Below are positions 24,657 through 31,684 of a stretch of DNA of 35,780 bases, piece after piece (position 1 is the stretch's first letter; the number at the start of each line of letters is the position of its first letter). The stretch is taken from contig DAOTWZ010000085.1 in assembly GCA_034435615.1 (NCBI GenBank), positions 1 to 35,780 of the forward strand, written 5' to 3'. Both the position numbers and the translations under genes were made by a program. The stretch is from H17-190 sp034435615. Its GTDB lineage: Bacteria; Chloroflexota; Dehalococcoidia; SM23-28-2; HRBIN24. The notes below the pieces were generated by a model. The model had not been told where the DNA came from, made no database searches, and saw nothing but the letters and a program-made list of their open reading frames with translations.

Positions 24657-25028
24657 GAGAGCCACAGCGGCGACGGTGGACTGGGGTAAGTGTTCCCACC
24701 TACTTGACAAATGGTCATCAAATTGGTCATCAATGCCCGGGAGCGGCCCAGACCGAATCTGGCTGCCCGGCCCCTCGCATCCTGGCGACGCCCGGGCCAC
24801 AGCTTCGGGAACACTCTCTGGAGCACGTGTACGTTCTGGAACGGTTTGGAACACCTCATCCGCCCCGAAAGTGTTCCACTTTTGGAACACTTTCTCCGCC
24901 CCCTCTGAACCTGCGGCTCGCAAGATAACAATCAAATCCTGGAACACTTTGCCGCCGCCCGTCCGGGAGCAGCGACCGGGCCGGCACACACCCTCTCCAC
25001 CCTAGGACCGTCAACCCCAGGCGCAAGG
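24657..25028 (+). repeat. Repeat-rich intergenic region beside the integrase (probable att/arm-site region)
   Basis: No gene is seen in these 372 bp. The core GGAACAC, or its reverse complement GTGTTCC, occurs repeatedly: 24690-24696, 24808-24814, 24848-24854, the inverted pair at 24867-24894 and 24941-24947. A near match, GGAACGG, is at 24838. A direct repeat TGGTCATCAA occurs at 24712-24721 and 24724-24733. Several irregularly spaced short sites next to a tyrosine recombinase fit arm-type binding sites of a phage-like attachment region. The core crossover cannot be placed without the other end. No tRNA gene is seen here. Confidence 0.5.
24867..24894 (+). repeat. Inverted repeat with GGAACACTTTC arms
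   Basis: GAAAGTGTTCCA (24867-24878) and TGGAACACTTTC (24883-24894) are perfect 12-bp arms around CTTT. It is the longest of the GGAACAC sites in this region and could be a dimeric site of the integrase, its directionality factor or the regulator. It is about 135 bp from the integrase stop. Confidence 0.6.
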
Positions 25029-26168
25029 CTAGCCCGCCTGGCCCTGGCCCTCCCGTCCCAGCAGGAGATCATCCAGGAGGGCCACCACCTGCTGTGCGCC
25101 GCCCATAAGCACATGCGAGTACACGTCCAGCGTCGTCGATGGCACCCGGTGCCCCAGCACCTCCGCCACCGCCCGCACGTTCGCCCCCCGGGAGAGCAGC
25201 AGCGACGCCACCATGTGACGCAGGTCATGGAAGCGCAGCCCCGTGAGCCCCACAGCGGCTGTCACCCGGGCGAAGTGGTACTGTGCCCAGGTGGGGGTTC
25301 CCGGCTCCCCACCCTTGCGGGCGAACACGTAGTCGTCGGCGCCCGGCTCCCTGCCGCACAGCTCCCGCCACCGCTCCCTCTGCTCCCGCAAGGCCGCCAG
25401 CGCCATCTCCGACAGGGGCACGGCCCGGGCCGAGCGGGCCTTCGCCGGCCGCTCCTGCGCCTGCCCCCCCACCACGCTGAGGCTGCGCTGCACCCGCAAC
25501 ACCCCCCTCTCCTCGTCCACGTCGCCCCACTTGAGGCCCAATAGCTCTCCCTCCCGCATCCCCGTGGCCGCCGCCAGCCTCACCAGAGGCCCTATGGGCG
25601 TCGCCTCCACCGCCCGCAGCAGCTCCACCAGCTGCTCCAGCGGCGGCAGCTGCGGCTGCCGGGGCCGGTAGCGCCCCGGCCTCGCCCGGTCGCAGGGGTT
25701 GTCGGCCATGAGGCCCATCTCCACGGCCTCCCTGAAGGCGCGGCGCAGCACCGAGTGGACGTTTCTGACGGTCCCCTGCTGGGCCCCCTTCTCCCGCGCC
25801 CGCACTATGACCTCCTGCACGTCCGACGGCGCCACCTCCCTCAGCCGCAGATGGCCTATGACCGGCGCCAGATAGCGCTCGATTATATTGCGCTGGCCAG
25901 CCACAGTCCTCGGCGCCAGCTCCCCTTCCCTGCCGGCCAGCCAGCGCCGCAGGAACTCGCCCACCGTCAGCCGGGCAGCCCCCGGAGGCGCCCGCAGCCT
26001 CCCCTCGTCCCGCTTACGCAGGAGCTCCGCTCTCACCCGCTGGGCGTCCCTGTAACTCCCCCTGATGGTCACCCGCACGTACTTGCGCTTCTTCGTCCGC
26101 GAGTCGTAGCCCAGGTAGACGCGCACCGACCACGAGCTCTTGCCCCTCTTCTCGATCCCCTCGGGCAT
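25029..26168 (-). CDS. int: Tyrosine recombinase / phage-type integrase
   Basis: This 379-aa site-specific recombinase would insert and remove the element. The N-terminal part is an Arg-rich AP2-like arm-binding domain (WSVRVYLGYDSRTKKRKYVRVTIRGSYRDAQ), then a SAM-like core-binding domain (LTVGEFLRRWLAGRE to ADNPCDRA). The catalytic domain has Arg205 (ATGMREGELLGLKW), Lys243, His314 and Arg317 (FHDLRHMVASLLLSRG), His340 (VLGH) and the nucleophile Tyr350 (TTLDVYSHV), so all active-site residues are present. The ATG at 26168 has GGAGG 6 bp upstream; the frame runs 14 codons further. It faces the hopanoid operon end-to-end and adjoins the repeat region at 24657-25028. Confidence 0.92.
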   Translation of the reverse strand: MPEGIEKRGKSSWSVRVYLGYDSRTKKRKYVRVTIRGSYRDAQRVRAELLRKRDEGRLRAPPGAARLTVGEFLRRWLAGREGELAPRTVAGQRNIIERYLAPVIGHLRLREVAPSDVQEVIVRAREKGAQQGTVRNVHSVLRRAFREAVEMGLMADNPCDRARPGRYRPRQPQLPPLEQLVELLRAVEATPIGPLVRLAAATGMREGELLGLKWGDVDEERGVLRVQRSLSVVGGQAQERPAKARSARAVPLSEMALAALREQRERWRELCGREPGADDYVFARKGGEPGTPTWAQYHFARVTAAVGLTGLRFHDLRHMVASLLLSRGANVRAVAEVLGHRVPSTTLDVYSHVLMGGAQQVVALLDDLLLGREGQGQAG

Positions 26169-26358
26169 GGCGGTCCTCCAGAGAGCGAGATGGCGCCAGC
26201 GGCATCTCACTCCCCACCCTCTGGCCCCCGCCCCTCGTGACCGGCCTCAGCGGCCGCACTTGCCCACCTGGCTGCCGCCAGCAGATGCACTGCCAGCCTC
26301 ACTGCCAGGCGCGCCAGAACCTCCAGCTCTTGCCGGGCCTCCTCCCCCTCCTGGCTCC

Positions 26359-27108
26359 TCAGCTCTCCCCGCCGTTCTCCTCTGCCCCTTCCTCCCCTTC
26401 CTGTTCCCCTTCCCGCAGACGCCGCTCCACTTCCCAGCGCATGGCCGCCATGACCGCCTCGCGGATGGCCTTCACTTCGCGCCTCCATGGCACCGCCTCC
26501 TCGATGAGCACGAGAAGCCTCTCCAGCCACTGATAGATGTCGCTGGGAGTCTTCCACAGGCTGCCCTTATTCTGCTCGAACACATGTTCAGGAGTCAACG
26601 CCTCCCTGGCCCCCTCCTCCTGGCTCACGAGGGGCGCCAGGCGCGACATGAGGGCCGACAGCGTAGGCCAAGACTCCCGCAGGAGGGCCACCTCCCGGTC
26701 ACTGCAGGTGCGCAGCCAGTTCTCCACGTCCCGCAGGATGCGCACCCGCTCGGCGAAGGGGTCCCGCGAGTGCCTGTAGGTGGGCCCCGGGAACCCCAGG
26801 CCCTCCTCCTCTGCCAGGTCCTTCTCCAGGTCCAGCCCCAGCACCTCCGCGATGGCCTCCACCCTGCGCCGGGAGCTGGCGTCCACCTCCCCCCACTCCA
26901 GGCGGCGGATGTAGTCATAGGAGACCTTCTCTTGCACCCCCCGCTGGGCCAGTCGCTCCTCGGCCAGCTCCGCCAGCCGCTCGCGCGAGAGCCCCAGCTG
27001 ACGCCGGCGGCGGAAGAGGGCCCAGGCCAACGCCGGCGTCACGGGCAGCCAGTCGACCTTGCGGCGCCGCCGCCTCCGTCGCAGGCTGTAGAAAGGCTCC
27101 TGCTGCAT
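26359..27108 (-). CDS. HTH (XRE-like) transcriptional regulator
   Basis: This 249-aa protein has a helix-turn-helix region at about residues 30-85: LAWALFRRRRQLGLSRERLAELAEERL, then VSYDYIRRLEWGEVDASSRRRVEAIAEVLGLD, the usual XRE layout with a longer second helix loop. It is preceded by a short Arg-rich tail (LRRRRRRRK). The larger C-terminal part is helical and ends in a Glu-rich tail; no sensor or protease domain is recognised. The ATG at 27108 has GGAGGAGAGGG just upstream. It lies between int and the divergent genes, the normal place for a repressor of an integrated element. The 190 bp between its stop and int hold no gene with a clear start. Confidence 0.75.
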   Translation of the reverse strand: MQQEPFYSLRRRRRRRKVDWLPVTPALAWALFRRRRQLGLSRERLAELAEERLAQRGVQEKVSYDYIRRLEWGEVDASSRRRVEAIAEVLGLDLEKDLAEEEGLGFPGPTYRHSRDPFAERVRILRDVENWLRTCSDREVALLRESWPTLSALMSRLAPLVSQEEGAREALTPEHVFEQNKGSLWKTPSDIYQWLERLLVLIEEAVPWRREVKAIREAVMAAMRWEVERRLREGEQEGEEGAEENGGES

Positions 27109-27126
27109 CCCTCTCCTCCTGCCATG

Positions 27127-27151
27127 TGGTATGCTCCGGCCTATGCTACCA
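27127..27151 (+). promoter_or_regulatory. Imperfect inverted repeat upstream of the HTH regulator, candidate operator
   Basis: TGGTATGC (27127-27134) and GCTACCA (27145-27151) form near-symmetric arms with one unpaired base. The block contains TATGCT twice (27130-27135 and 27142-27147), a hexamer that is also the -10 of the rightward promoter at 27274. Its location 19-43 bp upstream of the regulator's ATG suits self-regulation. Confidence 0.4.
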
Positions 27152-27250
27152 CGCCGGCGATAACGCGATACTCACCCGCCTGCCTGCCGGCGGCAGCAGC
27201 TATCCTCCCCCCGATGCCCCAGCGGGCCGCTCGCCGGCGCCAGCTGGCCG

Positions 27251-27279
27251 TTGACGACGGCGTATCGAACATGTATGCT
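27251..27279 (+). promoter_or_regulatory. Rightward sigma70 promoter of the element's early genes
   Basis: TTGACG (27251-27256), a spacer of exactly 17 bp and TATGCT (27274-27279) make a good promoter. Transcription would start near 27286, so the ATG at 27289 would be at or within a few bases of the mRNA end. No ribosome site is present, which supports a leaderless first gene. Confidence 0.6.
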
Positions 27280-27288
27280 AATGCTACG

Positions 27289-27783
27289 ATGCGCAAGAGG
27301 CTGCAGTGGTCACTCAAGGGTGCAACACGCACCCAACCCCACCGCCCCGGCAGCATCCGCGGCATCGCCGCTAGGCTGGGCATCAGCCCCAGCAGCGTCT
27401 GGCGCATCCTCCACGGCCAGGCCAGCCGGCAGATGGCCGAGGCCTATGGGCCCCTAGTCCTCGCCCTGCTGGAGGGCAGGGCCGGCCCAGAGGAGGCCCC
27501 TGCCCAGCCTCAGGAACAGGCCGGCCTGTGGAGCACGCTGCCGCCCAGCCTGACCGTCCAGCAGGCGGCCTACATCCTCAACTGCAACCCCCAGACTGTG
27601 CGCGACCTCTGCCGCCAGGGCATCCTCCCCCACACCCGCCTGCGCCGCCAGTTCCGCATCGACACCGGGACCCTGCGCCTGTTCCTGATGCAGCGAGGGG
27701 TCGTTCCCCTCGACGCCCTCCGTCACCTGCGCCTGAAGGGCCAGCGTCCCCAGGCAGCAAACGGGGAGGGAGAGAAGGCATGA
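27289..27783 (+). CDS. Two-HTH DNA-binding protein, excisionase/MerR-like C-terminus
   Basis: This 164-aa protein begins with a Lys/Arg-rich stretch and an HTH (SIRGIAARLGISPSSVWRILHG, about 22-43). After a Pro/Gln linker it has a second, excisionase-type winged HTH (SLTVQQAAYILNCNPQTVRDLCRQGIL, about 84-110, then RRQFRIDTGTLRLFL). That arrangement suits a recombination directionality factor or an early activator. An in-frame ATG at 27271 would overlap the promoter -10, so the ATG at 27289 is chosen; the very long upstream frame is a shadow. The stop overlaps the next ATG (ATGA). Confidence 0.72.
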   Translation: MRKRLQWSLKGATRTQPHRPGSIRGIAARLGISPSSVWRILHGQASRQMAEAYGPLVLALLEGRAGPEEAPAQPQEQAGLWSTLPPSLTVQQAAYILNCNPQTVRDLCRQGILPHTRLRRQFRIDTGTLRLFLMQRGVVPLDALRHLRLKGQRPQAANGEGEKA

Positions 27784-28778
27784 GCTACAGCGACCAGGCC
27801 CCCAGCTATCCCCTCATCGAGCCCTACCCGGTCCCCCAGCAGCCGCGGGCCGCCCTCTCCCTAGAGGAGCTGGAGGCGACGGTCCAGCAGAATATCCAGG
27901 CCAAGCAGGTCATCTCGCGCCTCATCCGCCAGCACATGCAGGAGGGCATCCACTACACCCGCTCCCTGGAGGGACGCGCCCTCGACCGCCCCCTCCTGCT
28001 GGACGCCGGCCTCTCAGCCCTCCTCTCAGCCCTCCACCTGCGCCCCCGCCATCACGTGGAGTCGATCACCCGTGAGCTCGCCCCCATCGTGGACGCGGCC
28101 GGCAACGTCGTCGGCCACGGCCGCCTCATCCACTACGTCGTCCGCGCCGAGCTGGTGACCAAGGGGGGAGAGCAGGTGGTGGCCGAGGGGCTGGGCAGCG
28201 CCAGCAGCTTCGAGCCCCGCTACCTCTACCGCTGGGTGGAGAGGGAGGCCCTCCCGCCGGGGACCGACACCAGCAAGCTGCGCACCCGCCGGCGCCGCAC
28301 CCGCGAGGGGGAGGTGGTCGAGTACAGGACCATCAACCCCGACCTGGATGGCCTGGACGACACCCTCATCAAGCAGGCGGCCAAGCGCGCCGAGATGGAC
28401 GCCGCCCGCCAGCTGCCCGGAGTCCAGGAGGCCCTGGTCATCGGCGAGGTCGAGACGCCTCCGCTGGCGGCAGCTGCCGCCGGGGAGCCTGCCCCTGCTG
28501 AGGCGCTCCGGCCGAGGCAGGCGCCGAGGCAGAGGCAGGCCGCGCAGGGGCACGGCGATAACGAGCAGGCAGCCCAGCGCCGCCTCATCGAGATCGCCCG
28601 GGAGCATGACCGCCAGACCTCGTGGTACGTCACCATCGCTCGCCTGCTGGAGCTGCCTGGAGCTGAGCGCGGCTACCAGGCTATCAAGGACGAGTGGCTC
28701 GCCAAGGGCCGCACCTGGCAAGACGCCCTCGCCGCCATCGAGGCGAGCCGCGAACAGCCGCAGAGGGAGAGGAGGTGA
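27780..28778 (+). CDS. Phage/plasmid-type protein, possible ssDNA-annealing/recombination role
   Basis: This 332-aa protein resembles, by eye, a widespread family of phage and plasmid proteins with a layout of EGxHY, then LLLxxGAxxL, then GxGxGSxSSxExxYxYR, then KxAxKRAxxDA. Here the matching parts are QEGIHYTRSLEG (about 54-65), LLLDAGLSALLSALHL (about 72-87), VAEGLGSASSFEPRYLYRW (about 134-152) and KQAAKRAEMDAAR (about 198-210). The C-terminal 100 residues are Ala/Gln-rich with a separate helical end. I recall such proteins near phage recombination genes, but the function is not firmly known. The ATG is coupled to the previous stop by ATGA. A RecB/Cas4-like nuclease lies downstream. Confidence 0.6.
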   Translation: MSYSDQAPSYPLIEPYPVPQQPRAALSLEELEATVQQNIQAKQVISRLIRQHMQEGIHYTRSLEGRALDRPLLLDAGLSALLSALHLRPRHHVESITRELAPIVDAAGNVVGHGRLIHYVVRAELVTKGGEQVVAEGLGSASSFEPRYLYRWVEREALPPGTDTSKLRTRRRRTREGEVVEYRTINPDLDGLDDTLIKQAAKRAEMDAARQLPGVQEALVIGEVETPPLAAAAAGEPAPAEALRPRQAPRQRQAAQGHGDNEQAAQRRLIEIAREHDRQTSWYVTIARLLELPGAERGYQAIKDEWLAKGRTWQDALAAIEASREQPQRERR

Positions 28779-28794
28779 TGGGCCGGGGAAAGGG

Positions 28795-28825
28795 CTGGGG
28801 CCTGCGGCGCCCCCGCAGGCCCCAG
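28795..28825 (+). terminator. GC-rich 13-bp stem-loop, possible terminator
   Basis: CTGGGGCCTGCGG and CCGCAGGCCCCAG form a perfect 13-bp stem around a 5-base loop, 17 bp after the upstream stop. No T-run follows, so this is a weak intrinsic terminator at best; attenuation or mRNA end protection is possible. Confidence 0.45.
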
Positions 28826-28828
28826 GGG

Positions 28829-28903
28829 TGACAGCAGGAGTCGCCCCTCCTGCTAGCGCAAATCTGGCACTAGCAGGATAGCGCACAGGACCTCCTGCTG
28901 TCA
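28829..28903 (+). repeat. Nested inverted repeats before the RepA-like gene (candidate operator/origin)
   Basis: An outer pair, TGACAGCAGGAG (28829-28840) and CTCCTGCTGTCA (28892-28903), is a perfect 12-bp inverted repeat. An inner pair, CCTGCTAG (28849-28856) and CTAGCAGG (28870-28877), is also perfect. The unit AGCAGGA thus occurs four times in alternating orientation, and TAGCGCA is directly repeated at 28854-28860 and 28879-28885. The block lies 82 bp before the RepA-like ATPase gene. Alternating sites suit a replication initiator or a repressor. Confidence 0.55.
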
Positions 28904-28985
28904 ACCCCCGCCCCCTGCGTTCCTCGCCAGAGGCCCGCCCAGGCTCCCCGCGCCCGCCAACGGACCGGTCGAAAGGAGGACAGGC

Positions 28986-30329
28986 ATGGGGCATCCACGC
29001 GAGCCACTGGTGATCGTGCCCATCAAGGGCGGCCTCGCCGCCGAAGCCCCCCTGGGGGAGCTGACCCTCCGCTTCGAGGCCCATGGCCTGCGGCAGGAGC
29101 GCACCGGCCTCCACGGCACCCTCTACATCTACTGGGCAAACTCCAGCCTCATCCCCCTCGCCTGGTCATACCTCAATCTCGACCGCGATGAGGACAGGGG
29201 CAGACTCGCCCGGAAGGCCTACAGCTCCCTCTGCCAGGCTACCGGCATGAGGCCATCAGACGGGGCCGGCGCCCAGCAGCTGGTGCGCCTCCTGGACAGG
29301 CTCTGCCTCGACCTGTGGCCCGCCTACCTCGACGCCGAGCGGCCCCAGCTCCTGGAGCCCGAGACGGGGGCGGCGGCCGAGCCCCTCCTGGACCCTCCCC
29401 TCCTCCTGAAGGGGGGCGGCACCATCCTCTACGCGCCTCCTGGAGTGGGCAAGTCCTACACCGCCCTCGCCCTGGCGGTGGCCATGGATGCCGGCATACC
29501 CATGGGCCCCCTGCGGCCCCGCCGGCCCACGAAGGCCCTCTTCGTCAACCTGGAGCGGCCGGCGGCCAGCATCAGGCGCCGCCTCTACCAGGTCAACGCC
29601 GCCCTGGGCCTCGACCCAGGCCGGAAGCTCCTGGCCATCGCCGACGCCAGGGGGAGGACCCTGGCCGAGGTGCTGCCCGCCCTGCGGGAATACGTCGAGG
29701 CCGAGGGGGTGGGGCTGGTGGTGGTCGACTCCATCTCCCGGGCAGGGATGGGCTCCCTCCGCGAGGACGACGCCGCCGTCCGCATCATGGACGCCCTGAA
29801 CCAGCTGCCGGCCACCTGGCTGGCCATCTCCCACACCCCCCGCGCCGACACCTCCCACATCTTCGGCAGCATCATGCTCGATGCCGCCGCCGACGTCTGC
29901 ATCCAGGCGCTGAGCCAGCACCAGGACTCCTGCCTGGGGGTAGGCCTCCGGGTGACCAAGGCCAACGATATCCCCATCCCCTCTCGCTTCCCCATCCTCT
30001 GCTACGAGTTCGACGACCTCTCCCTCCGCTCCATCAGGGGGGCGCACCCCGGCGAGTTCCCCGACATCGAGAAAGAGCGGCCCGGCGACGTGCGTGCGCT
30101 CCTGCTGGAGCTGCTGCGAGACCAGGGCCCTCTCCCGGCGGAGGAGGCGGCCGCCAGCCTGGGGTACGCCCGCTCCTACGTCTCCTCCGTGCTGGCCCGG
30201 CTGGAGGAGGAGGGAAAGGTCAAGAGCTTCCGAGTAGGCCGCCAGGTGCTCTACGGCATAGCCGCCGGGACAGGCCCCGACGGCCTCCCCCTGGAGTTCG
30301 CCTCCGAGGACGAGGAGGAGGGCACATGA
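28986..30329 (+). CDS. RepA-like AAA ATPase with C-terminal winged helix
   Basis: This 447-aa protein has a RecA/RepA-type (AAA_25-like) ATPase core: Walker A PGVGKS at 152-157 (ILYAPPGVGKSYTALALAVA), a Walker B GLVVVDSIS at about 243-251, and TWLAISHTPRADTSHIFGS, which fits hexameric RepA-like helicases. The N-terminal 130 residues are of unknown fold. The C-terminus is a winged helix (LLLELLRDQGPLPAEEAAASLGYARSYVSSVLARLEEEGKVKSF) suited to DNA binding. The ATG at 28986 has AAAGGAGGACAGGC upstream. It is flanked by the nested repeats upstream and the AT-rich 18-bp repeat island downstream, so a role in replication of the element is likely but inferred. Confidence 0.78.
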   Translation: MGHPREPLVIVPIKGGLAAEAPLGELTLRFEAHGLRQERTGLHGTLYIYWANSSLIPLAWSYLNLDRDEDRGRLARKAYSSLCQATGMRPSDGAGAQQLVRLLDRLCLDLWPAYLDAERPQLLEPETGAAAEPLLDPPLLLKGGGTILYAPPGVGKSYTALALAVAMDAGIPMGPLRPRRPTKALFVNLERPAASIRRRLYQVNAALGLDPGRKLLAIADARGRTLAEVLPALREYVEAEGVGLVVVDSISRAGMGSLREDDAAVRIMDALNQLPATWLAISHTPRADTSHIFGSIMLDAAADVCIQALSQHQDSCLGVGLRVTKANDIPIPSRFPILCYEFDDLSLRSIRGAHPGEFPDIEKERPGDVRALLLELLRDQGPLPAEEAAASLGYARSYVSSVLARLEEEGKVKSFRVGRQVLYGIAAGTGPDGLPLEFASEDEEEGT

Positions 30330-30874
30330 GCCATCACCCGCTGCGGGAAGTGTTGATGACTGTTGGTCACCAACAGTTCCATCAACAGTTCGACCGGCCT
30401 GTCGGGAAGGAGGCAGGAATGGACCACCGCCGCTGGCGCCTTGCGGCGCGCTTTATACACCTAGAAAAGAGAAGTGGTTGGTTTACAAGCTGTGTATATA
30501 ATATCCGCCGCCTGCAGCAAACACACCACATAACTCTAACCGGGTCCCATAAGCTATACGAACCGTCTTTTCTCCTACAGAGGGAACAGCAGCAACAGTT
30601 AACGAGAGGTCTACATATAATAACAGGCCTCAATATAAACGTAGGCCTTAGTAGTCCAACAGAAGCTATAGCTTTACTAGTAGGCCTCAATGTAATCAAA
30701 GGCCTCTTTATCGCCTACAGAAGAAGGGAACATCTAATAGGCCCGCCATCAACACAAGCGCCGTGCAGCGCAGGCGGTGGAGAGCGCCTGGCGCTCCGCG
30801 CCCTGGCAAGGCCTCCCCCGGGCAGCTGCCGGGTGGGATGCCTCGACCGGACACAGCGAGTAGGAGGAGAGGAG
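30330..30874 (+). other. AT-rich island with 18-bp repeats; candidate replication origin or unusual coding stretch
   Basis: In this 545-bp gap G+C drops to 44% by hand count (105 of 240 at 30481-30720) against about 70% around it. From 30607 an 18-bp period is visible: AGGTCTACATATAATAAC (30607), AGGCCTCAATATAAACGT (30625) and AGGCCTTAGTAGTCCAAC (30643). After 21 intervening bases it continues with AGGCCTCAATGTAATCAA (30682) and AGGCCTCTTTATCGCCTA (30700). AT-richness plus iteron-like repeats after a RepA-like gene suggest an origin. However, one frame, in phase with the next gene, stays open throughout and reads the repeats as a hexapeptide, [x]GL[xxx]. An ATG at 30419 with AAGGAGG 5 bp upstream could start it. 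Codons are unlike the neighbours (ATA, CTA, AGA, GTA). Confidence 0.5.
30352..30386 (+). repeat. Large inverted repeat just after the RepA-like gene
   Basis: The core ACTGTTGGT-C-ACCAACAGT (30359-30377) is a perfect 19-bp palindrome. Outside it, GTTGATG (30352-30358) and CATCAAC (30380-30386) are also complementary, with two extra bases on the right. The centre TTGGTCACCAA differs by one base from TTGGTCATCAA at 24723-24733 near the element's left end. Confidence 0.6.
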
Positions 30875-31588
30875 ATGAGCAGCATGGGCACAAGGACCAG
30901 ACAGACGGCAGCACACGCCAGGGTCGCCCCCTCCCCTTCCCGGCACCACCCCTATGCTGGGATGCAGCCGCCCAGGGGGTGCCCCTGGAAGCATCCCCTG
31001 CTGGAGCGCATCGCTCCCGAGAGGCAAGCCCTCCTGGCGGCGCTGCGCCAGCTGGGGACCCAGCGGCCGGGCGCCCTCATCGACCGCTACGGCGAGCGCA
31101 ACGTGGCCGCCGGCCTCTACTACGTCCTCTGCCAGAGCAAGGGCTACCGGGCCCGCAACCCCGGCGGGCTGCTGCGCTGGCTGCTGGAGAGGGTCGCCTC
31201 CCGCTCCCTACAGGGCTGGCAGCTGCAGCGCATCGCCGGCTTCTGCCGCCGCTTCCGGGACCTGCCCCCCTGGGTAAGGATGGTCCTCTGGTTGTGGCTG
31301 CGGAGCCTACAGTGGGCCTGGCTGGGCATAGATGCCTACAAGCGCTTGTACTGCCGCTACTCGGCCTTCTCGCTGGAGCAGAGTCTCCTGCGCCGTCCCT
31401 GGGCCAGCTTCTGGCGGCGCCTGCGCTACATCGTCTATGCCTTCTACCGGCCGTTCCCCGATGATATCGGCCAGCTTTTGGAGCAGGCGGATAGGCTGCC
31501 CGACGACCCAGCCCTCTGGCCCAGCCCGACGGAGCTGTCGCCCCTGGCCTATCCGGAGCTGCCGCCGCTGGTGATAGTGAGGGGCTAG
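30875..31588 (+). CDS. Hypothetical Arg/Leu-rich protein
   Basis: The ATG at 30875 follows AGGAGGAGAGG, a strong ribosome site. The 237-aa protein has a Pro/Arg N-terminus and helical middle (LLERIAPERQALLAALRQLG, IDRYGERNVAAGLYYVLCQSKGYRARNPGGLLRWLLERV). NPGGLLRWLLER resembles short helical segments seen in replication/DnaD-like proteins, which is weak evidence. Two aromatic, basic stretches follow (RMVLWLWLRSLQWAWLG and FWRRLRYIVYAFYRPF). No family is assigned. The same frame extends upstream through the AT-rich island to an ATG at 30419 (389 aa) or an ATG at 30326 overlapping the RepA-like stop (420 aa); codon use and composition argue for the shorter form. Confidence 0.55.
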   Translation: MSSMGTRTRQTAAHARVAPSPSRHHPYAGMQPPRGCPWKHPLLERIAPERQALLAALRQLGTQRPGALIDRYGERNVAAGLYYVLCQSKGYRARNPGGLLRWLLERVASRSLQGWQLQRIAGFCRRFRDLPPWVRMVLWLWLRSLQWAWLGIDAYKRLYCRYSAFSLEQSLLRRPWASFWRRLRYIVYAFYRPFPDDIGQLLEQADRLPDDPALWPSPTELSPLAYPELPPLVIVRG

Positions 31589-31684
31589 CCCGTGCCATGG
31601 CGAGCGGGGCCCCGGCCGCTCTCGGCGCTGCCGGCAGCCACTCGACCCCGGCCCCTCTCGCGCCTCGCCGTGGAGGCCATCGCT

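Noticed and set aside
24740..24785. tRNA-like CCGAATC loop near a short stem
   Set aside because: No acceptor stem, D arm or anticodon arm can be formed around it.
24688..24950. CRISPR-like repeats
   Set aside because: The repeated unit is only 7-12 bases, occurs in both orientations and has irregular spacing; no cas genes are seen.
26207..26358. Open minus-strand frame between int and the HTH regulator
   Set aside because: No start codon with a ribosome site gives more than about 30 residues; the rest overlaps the regulator as a shadow.
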